From Lates calcarifer (Eukaryota; Chordata; Actinopteri; Centropomidae), in the NCBI RefSeq assembly GCF_001640805.2, contig NC_066849.1:436011-500010 (forward strand): a DNA stretch of 64,000 nt, in the 5' to 3' direction. Shown here one piece after another: positions 41,301 through 50,300 of this stretch. A model generated the notes under the pieces. It did no database searches. It saw nothing but the letters and a program-made list of their open reading frames with translations, and had not been told where the DNA came from. The stretch's first letter is position 1, and every line of letters begins with the position of its first letter. The position numbers were made by a program, and so were the translations under genes.

Positions 41301-44300
41301 GGGTTGACAATCTGAAAACATAATGCCACCTGCCACGGCTGTCAAATGTTAAATTAACATTTCGATGGAGCCGTTGACAATAAGAGGGTAACTGTAGCGG
41401 CTTTTTTTTTTTTGGTTCAATATATCAAAGTTTACAAAAATACACAAATCCAGAATTTATCATTGTCATTTATAACAAAGGTAGATCACACTGCTGAAAT
41501 AAAGACCACCTCCTCTACAAACACAAAGAAATTACCACACTTTTATGGAATAAAACTTAAGCCCTCTGGGAAGAAGAGCAGATGTGCTATTGTATTAAAA
41601 AATGACAGATATTTAATGACTGTGCCTACTGTTTTAACTATCATAAAAAACAATCATAAAAGGATTTTTAGAACTGATAAGTTGATAATGTGATGTGACC
41701 TTCCCTATTGGTACTTTCAGAAAATATTCAACATCAGAACAACAGTGATTGATGATTAGACAGCTATATTTACTTTAATTCTGCCTTTATCTATGTTATA
41801 CTCTAAAACCATAATTTAAACAATTTAAATGGTTTGCATTTGTTTAGTACTTTTAACCAAAGCACTTTACAATTTTCCCCTCATTCACCCATTCATACAC
41901 ACACGCACACACACTCAGACACCAGTGGAAGCTCAGTGCTGAGCCAGGTGCTTCCCTGTCAGTCTGGAGTAATCAGTGTCTTGTCCAAGCCTGAACCACC
42001 AACCCTGTGATTAGTGGATGAGCCCACTCCATCACCAGAGCCACAGCCACCCCATGAGATACACAGAATCACAGATATCTCACTAACCTCTTGTAAAAAT
42101 GTACTGTTTGTGTGTGTGTGGGACCTACTGGTACAGGAGTGGCTCTCTCAGAGGGGGGTATCATGTCAGCAGTCAGGGCCTGTGGAGGGTCAATGCCCTT
42201 GCTGACTTTCTGCTGGATGAGATACATAGCAAGGGCAAACTGCTCCCTGGTCAGCTTGCCTATCTGCCTTGTGTCTGCCAGAGCCCTGGAAGGAAAAAGC
42301 AGACAGTCGACTGAGATACATTTGGTTAACTCAGTTATACTGATACAACAGACCACACTGTTGAAAAGTCAGAGATCAAGATACTTCCATTTTGCATGTT
42401 TTGAATGTAATAGTAACTATTTCGTTACAAATGATGATATCAATTGTTTTTATTTACGTGTTTTGCAAAACCTGATGACCCATGTTATCCCAGCATGATA
42501 TGACAATAAGGTTCCAAAGAGCTTCATGTGATGTCACAGAATGCCTGGCTTTCTCAGTGTTCACTTGTTCCCATAAATGTTTAGTGGGTGACTGTTGAGG
42601 AGGTCCGTGACAGTCAGGAATCCTTGATCATCTTTGGTTTTCAGCTTGCAAAGCTTTGAGGTGTGTTAGGGGACATTATCCTGCTGCAGTATGAATCCTT
42701 CACAAAGATGCAGACAAGGATAGCATGTCTCTGTTTTATGGTTTTGCCACTTGGCCACTGTGAAATGCTGGTAACTCTTCATCCCAAGGGTTTAGCCTTA
42801 TTTCCCCTCCTGAAAAATGGATTAGAAACTGCCACTCGCCCTGTGAGTCCACTACAACACAGCATTCTTTTCACAGTATTTTTGCTGATTGGAATCTTCT
42901 TTAAAAAGCAAATTCTGTGTCTGTAGTGAAGTTACTTTCTATCTCTCAGGGGAGTCAGCTTGATGTGTTGATGGTAATGGTGTATTCACTTTTGGTCTGC
43001 CTGACCGTGTTTTGGATACAACTGATCCATGTTTTGCAAAGTCTTCAGAGTTTCATGTAGTGCCCCCTTAGAAAACTTAGATCTAGCCATGATTGGATGA
43101 GAAAGACCCTCTGGGCTTAGAATAACAATTTGACTTCTGACACTTAGTTCTGATGCAATTGTTCCCACTGTCACATTGCTACTTAGTAAGCAATGATCTG
43201 CTGGAAGCTTGAGGTATAACGAGACTCTGACGAGCAGATCAAATCCACTTCAGTCACTGTCATCTCACGCTTCAATGGAAGGGATTCAACTTAAGGGAAT
43301 CTGAGTTAAGTTGTTCAGTGCCTCAGATTAACTTAAATTTGACTATGGACTTAGAATCTTAAATATTTCCTCTTCATTTTACATGACATAATTTGTGTTT
43401 TTAAATGTCTCTGAATAATCAAACTATTTCATTATTCCCAGATTGACATGAAAAATCTACATGAAAGATTTTCACACTTGTGGCTGAAACATGCTTCAAA
43501 CCATAAGCCATGTGACTTTATTTTATTTGAAGAAATATCCACTATATAAGCAATCGAATGAAACCTTCAAAGTCAGCTTTGGCACATGCCACACGTTTCC
43601 ATTAAGCTGACAGCTGTGTTTTGGATGACTGAAATTTGTCATATAACAAGACAGGGTGTTACATTTAAACTTTTACCTGTTAAAAATCAAAGATTTAGCA
43701 TGGTCTATCATTATCATTTAAAACAATTAATACTTGTTAGCTCTTATGCATAAAATAAATTATTTGCTTAAGTTGTATAGATCAGTTTTAAGCCAAAGAA
43801 CCACAAAGAATGAAGTTTGGGTTGCCCATTTGTGAAAGTCAGGTTAGCTGATTAGACATACAAACAGAATTAGACAACATTTGACCACTTACTTCCAGAA
43901 AGAGCTGCAGAGGATCTGGAACAAAATCCATTTAGTAACAATTTTATCAGTGAATTACCAATGTTTATAACAGCATTATTACCAAACACAGGGGGACAAC
44001 CTTGCAACCTCACAATCCAAATTTGTTCTCATTATCGGTTTATAATTGATCTTTAAAGCATCAGTAAAATATTTTTTAGCAAATAAAGACATTATTCAAA
44101 ACTTATAGACCTATTATAAAGGCTGCCTTATTAGAAAGTGGTCCCAAGCTAAAAATAAGCCAAGCCAAGAAATAAAACACAGCAGATATTAACTGTCAAG
44201 CATAAAACCTGGGTGGAGTTCCTACCATATATGGGCAAGGACATTCTGAGAAAGTCCAGACTGCATGAAGATCTCCTTTACTTCCTGTCCACTGACAAAA

Positions 44301-47300
44301 CCATCCAGGTCAGCATCTGTCTTCAGGAAGATGTCGTCATAGCGACCGCGGTCAGATACTGGGACCACCCAGTTCACTGAATGCTGAGGCAGAGAGAGAT
44401 GCAAATGTTGTAATATACTGTATTTCAACATATATATTTAATATGAATGTAATATTCAATCATTCCAAGAGTCAATCCAAGAGTTCTTTGACACTAGCTA
44501 TTTTTGTGTTTACTTATTAACATGTTGATAGTGTGTGTGTATATTAATACGTTACCTGTCCAGACTTTAGTGTGTGTTTAGGTGACAGGCTGCCAGTGCT
44601 ATTGAGTGAATTCATGCTGCCGTGGGAGGGTGTGGAGCGTAGTGAATCTTTTGGTGGTGGAGGGCTTGCAGGCAATCCAGGCACAGAACTGGTCACTGAG
44701 CCCAGACTCTTCTTCCTCTTAGATGGAGGGATGAGGGCAGAGGGGAGGAGTGCAGGAACAGGCTCTTTCTCCAGGGCCCGGTACACAAGGTGCATGGCCT
44801 GGGGAGGCACATCCTACTATTAACACATACTTACTGGCAGCATATATAGCTTGTGTACAACTAATTATGTCACAAACCTTTTTTTTATTTGCCTCCAGTC
44901 AAGTGAAGAATCAAAACTGGAGCAGACTTTACAAAACCAATACTGAACCATAACACAATTACAAATGAATGCAGATATCTAAAGATTTTTTATCACTAAA
45001 ATATTTGCTTTTGCACTGGTATGAGATCAAAGTATGAACTATTGTGTGCTAACTGACAAGAGTGTAAGAGCAGAATTGTTTAAAATGTCAATATATTGTA
45101 CAGCAACAACAAATCAGTATCAATAACTGAATCTATCCACTCTACTAAGGATTTTGCAGCATGCTGGTACAATGATATGCAAGGCTACTTGTGACTGATA
45201 TATCAGCTTCATGTAGGAAAGTACACAAAGAGGCCACTTTATTCTATGTACACTTTCTTATTAATACACATATCTAATAAGCCAATAATGTGACAGCAAG
45301 TCAAAGCATAAAGAGACGCAGACTTGATCAGAGTTCAGTCACAAAGCATACGTCATCTGCTACATTAACATAACAATGATCTCAGTGACCTCCTAGTCAC
45401 ACATCTCAGTCAACAGACACCTTTGGGATGTGGTGGAATAGAGGATTTGCAGCCAACAAATCTGCAGCAGCTGCATGATGTCAGCTTGGACCAGAATCTC
45501 TAAGGACTGTTTCCTCAACCTCGACCAATCTATGCAATGAAGAATTCAGGCTGTTCTAGGGGCATACAGCGTCTTACCCAGTATTGGAAAGTTGTTCCTA
45601 ACACAGTGGCCACTGCATATTTATGGAGATGTCCACAGTTAGTTCAGGCTCTAATCAAAACCACAGGCAGGAACTATGAAGAAGAAGGTAAGACTCACCA
45701 CTGCAAACTCATCTTTGTCCAGATGGCCATCTTTATCTATGTCACTCAGGTCCCAAACCTAACAGCAGGAAATTAGCATGATAAGGATCAGGCTATTCAC
45801 TGTAATTCAAGGAGGTGACTAAAATATAACTGATTCTTTTCATTACTGTGAATCCACTTTGGAAAAAAACATGTTGACAACTCATTGCTCATTATCATAA
45901 TGTGTGAGCCACAGTTCTGACAGCCAAACTAGCATTAATGTTACTTCTCAGATGTTAGTTCTGGCTTGAAAGGTTTAATCTTCAAACATAGAACCAAGAT
46001 GCCTAATTCAAGACCTAATGTAAAAAACCACAATTGAAGTCAATACCTTCCCAAGGACATCCAGAGGTAGCTTGGAGTTGATTAGGACTGGTTTGACCTT
46101 CTCTCCTGACAGCAGGCCGTTGACTGGAGCCAAACTTTCAAAAATCCCATCAAATTTACTCTTCTCCTCAGGCTACAAAGAAAAAACACTAGTTATTGTA
46201 TGTATATGTTTGACTGATTTGTATTCTGTCATTTGACTTAATGGAAGAGTTCATACATATTCACAAAATTATTAAATAGTCTTATTAGATAGATTATTAG
46301 ATATTAGACTTATTAGATAACAATATTAGAGCCAAAACAATACTGGATTTTTGATGCAGATGCCAATACTGATGTTTGAGAGTTAAAATGGTGTAGCTGA
46401 TGTGTGTGAAAATAAACTTATCAGTGCTTCTGCTGGACTAACACTAGAGTATTTGTGAGAAACTAAAATGGTGTATCAGTGAGGCTCTGTGAAAAATCTC
46501 CCATTACCAATATGTTGTCCTCAAACTCTGGACAGGAGGAGTGCATTGGTTCTAACTTTAATGATTGATGGAAATTTCTTTCTGAGTCAATGTAAAACAC
46601 CTCTATATTGTTTTTCTTCTAGTGCCTGTGTGGTTATGTGTGTGATTGAACACACCCTGACGGCCCAGTGTAATTCGGTGGAGGCAGAAGCTGTGCTGCT
46701 TAGAGATGGACTACTGGTGTCCTTCTGAAATCAGACAAACACAGATGGCTGTCAAAGCACTGTCACATTATCCATTTGCAAGGTTGAACACACATCCTCT
46801 TCTCTCATACTGATCATAGTGAGTTGTTGATACTGTGTATCAAGACTGAATAACATAAAAACTTAAAATGAAAATGACAGAATTTGTTTATGTACATATA
46901 ATGCATATAATGTAATAGAAAAATATCTGCAGGTTTGATATAATCCCAAACAAAGGCAATACTAAATATATTTTATGCATATAAAATATGGATTTGAGCT
47001 ATAATGATGAAGTCACACTCACAAACTTGGGGGGAGGGATTGTGAGGTTGAGGCTGGACAGACTGACGTCCTGACCACTCTGAGCACAAGCCACCAGCCG
47101 CAGAGCTACGTAAAACCCCTGAGAGAGACGACACACAGTGGTATCCATCAAGTCATTCACTTGGGATAGCTAACACTAATTGAGCACCCCAAAGATACAT
47201 GATTAAAATTATTCAGAAAAGAGAAAAATATGGAACAACATTTATATTTAAGAAAAATATGCAACAGGACCAACACTACCCCCCACCCTGCCAAGAACGG

Positions 47301-50300
47301 CAATGAAATAATTCTGTTACTTTTTGCTGGGTTTTTTTTGTTGTTGTTGTTTGAGCTGGACACGCTGGCTTTAGCTAATTTGACAGCATTATTACAACTG
47401 GGGGACATCTTATTGGATTCGGTTGTAGAGATGTGGTTTCACGTTGTCATTACTTGTCATTAAGTATTTTATCTATTGATCAGAGTCAAAAACGTGTCCA
47501 CTTTGTTATTCACTTTTCTATGTGAAGTACATACAGTACATCATGAAAGACAGAACACTAGATAAGAAATCTGTTCCCCACCTGTTTGTCCAGATAGCCT
47601 TTGCCATCAGGATCAGCCAAATCCCAAATCTGAAAAACAAATGAAACAAATGAAAAATACATTTTCAAATTTTATGTCCCATATTAATATGTGTATATGT
47701 ATAAATATTTTATTTATCTTTTTTAATCTAAATTTACGTCAAAACACATTTTTACATTAAAATCATTTTGATGATGGATTTTTGATGATAGATGATAACA
47801 TCTTGAACTTGGGGAATGCTAGAGCAACCCCTTCATGTTTTTGCTCACTTTGTTATTTTGCAGATTTAATTGTAAATGCATGAAATTTCCATGTTGCCCA
47901 TCAATCTTTTTAAATTCAGAATATATTTTTAGAATTTCTTTAGCAGAATCATTGAAAAACTGAAATCTCTCATTTACAAAAGTATTCAGACCCTTTGCTG
48001 TGACTCTCCAAATTTTAGTCATCCTGTTTAATTTTCCTTGAGGTGCATCAGCTTGATTTGAGTCCACCTCTGGCATTGGACATATGTAGTTTAGAAAGGC
48101 ACGCACCTATGTGGGCCGCCCAGCTTGGAGTTTGCCAAACAGCATTCAAAGTACTCTGAGAGCATTAGGAAAAAGATTCTCTGATCTGATGAGACAAAAA
48201 CTGAACTCTCTAAACACAACTCCAAACACTATGTCTGGGAATCCATGAATAAAATACCCCTGAAATGAAGTTTCTTGAATTGTGTACTGTTGTCATTCTT
48301 TCACTTGTTGGTCACATATAACTCATAAACAAGCTTGAAAAAATGCAGTCATTTCATCACAAAAATAAGAAATCACAAAAATTAGCAAGGGTATGAATAA
48401 TTTTGAGGACGACTGTATGTATATCAAAAGTCAAATATCGCTTGACGTGAAACAAAACCCTACACAACTAAAACAAAACCATATCGAAGTATCTATGTAA
48501 TTTTGGTAAATTTCATTCACAATTTGCTTGGAATCTTTGATGATGACAGAAATTTGTAAAACAATAAAGTAAAATGTAATACATCATTAACATACAAGCC
48601 AAGGCCAAATGCACATAAATACTGGCACAGTATGTAAGGTCCTGTTTCTGTGAATGGAGCCTGGTAGTGATATGGTAATGTTTCTGGTTTAATAAAAAGC
48701 TCTAACTCTGTAGGAATCATATCTATAATGTTGTCAGACACACAATAACAATCTGAGCGTATCAGTGACAAAACCAAGAGTTTAGTGGAGATAGTCTAAC
48801 GTGGACAGTTGTCCATTGGATTACATTGCACCAACTGTTCACAGCTGCTGGGTATAACAGAACATGTTTACTGAGATTTTTGTAAAAAGGTCACCATATT
48901 TTTTAAGTCACACAATATTAGACGATGTATTTGGCGTAATTTCAACTGGACAGTTTGGCCACTGATATTTTCTTCTTACTGACAACTACACATGATACAG
49001 GCTAAAAGCTAACAAAGCCTTTGCTGTAAACACAACATGATTTGGTATCCACCAACGCATTATCCAGCTAAAGAGAGCTGCAGAGTTGGTGATAATCCTC
49101 TGTGGGTTTGTCACTACAAGTGACATCTTTCAGATAACAAGAAGTCATTGTTCATAAAATGTACTATTGTTCAGAAAAAATATTAGTGCAGCAGTATTAT
49201 GACTGTGATTACACAATTGCCCCATGTGTCACATATTATTTTTCCTATGCATATAGAGTTTACAAAGATATCAGGACACAGTTCTGTAAAATAGACACAC
49301 TGCCCTTACAAGGTATTAGTGGTGTATAGATAACTGGCTCTAACTGAGGCTGTCACTTTCTAATCTTAAAAGCGTTGACAGTTTACTCCTCTGGACAGTT
49401 TTCAGCAATGTTGACAGTAGACACAGACTGACAGTACCACAGACCAGAAGCTGACCTTAAGGCCACCAACAATCCACCACTGCAGCTCAGATTCACAAGC
49501 TGCATCCAACTGCTGAATGGAGCAAATATACAGTACCTCTCCAGCTCTGTGTGATGTTTGACTGACACCAGAGAAAATAAAGAGTGTAAGTTTTGCTGCT
49601 ACCTACCTTTCCCAGTGTAATGTCAGGGAGCCCAGACTTTTTTAAGAACAAGGCAGCTTCTGTTGGTCCTACTCTCCCTGTATTCCCAGGATCCACCTTG
49701 GAGCAAACACACATGTCTGAGTGCACAGTGACATCTTTCATTTTCTCTCTTAAACATGTGAACTGTCTTTCATGGTGTTTTAGAAAAATCAGTGTTAATA
49801 GGTGATGTTTTTGGCTTTTCCCCTTACCTGTCTGTAAAAGTTCTCATATACGGGGTTCCCACTTGACAACTGTGGCAGAGAGAGGCTGTTATTACACTTC
49901 AGATCAACGTCAGGCTAGTGAGGTTCCTTCAGCTACAAGTACGTAACGTAATTAGAGTATCCAAATATCAGTCTAAGCCTAGAATACTACAAATATTCGT
50001 TCAGTTTTTCTGACAGAGCTGTCGTTACCAATCGATGGCGAGGATATCACAAACCAACTGCATTGCCATATTATATATGACTTGCGCAAACGCAGCAGGC
50101 AAAAGACAATCACAGCCGTGGATGCTCATCAGCCCTGACACTCATTTTACCACCAGTGAACCGTACCGGTAAGACTAGCGAGCTAACTCACATCAACATC
50201 ATTAATCCAAGATAAGCATACAGTGTGCTTACTCTGTGGCCTGCCTTCTAGCCTCATGAGCGTTCACCCCCATCCTCACTCACTACTTGGCACCAAGGCT

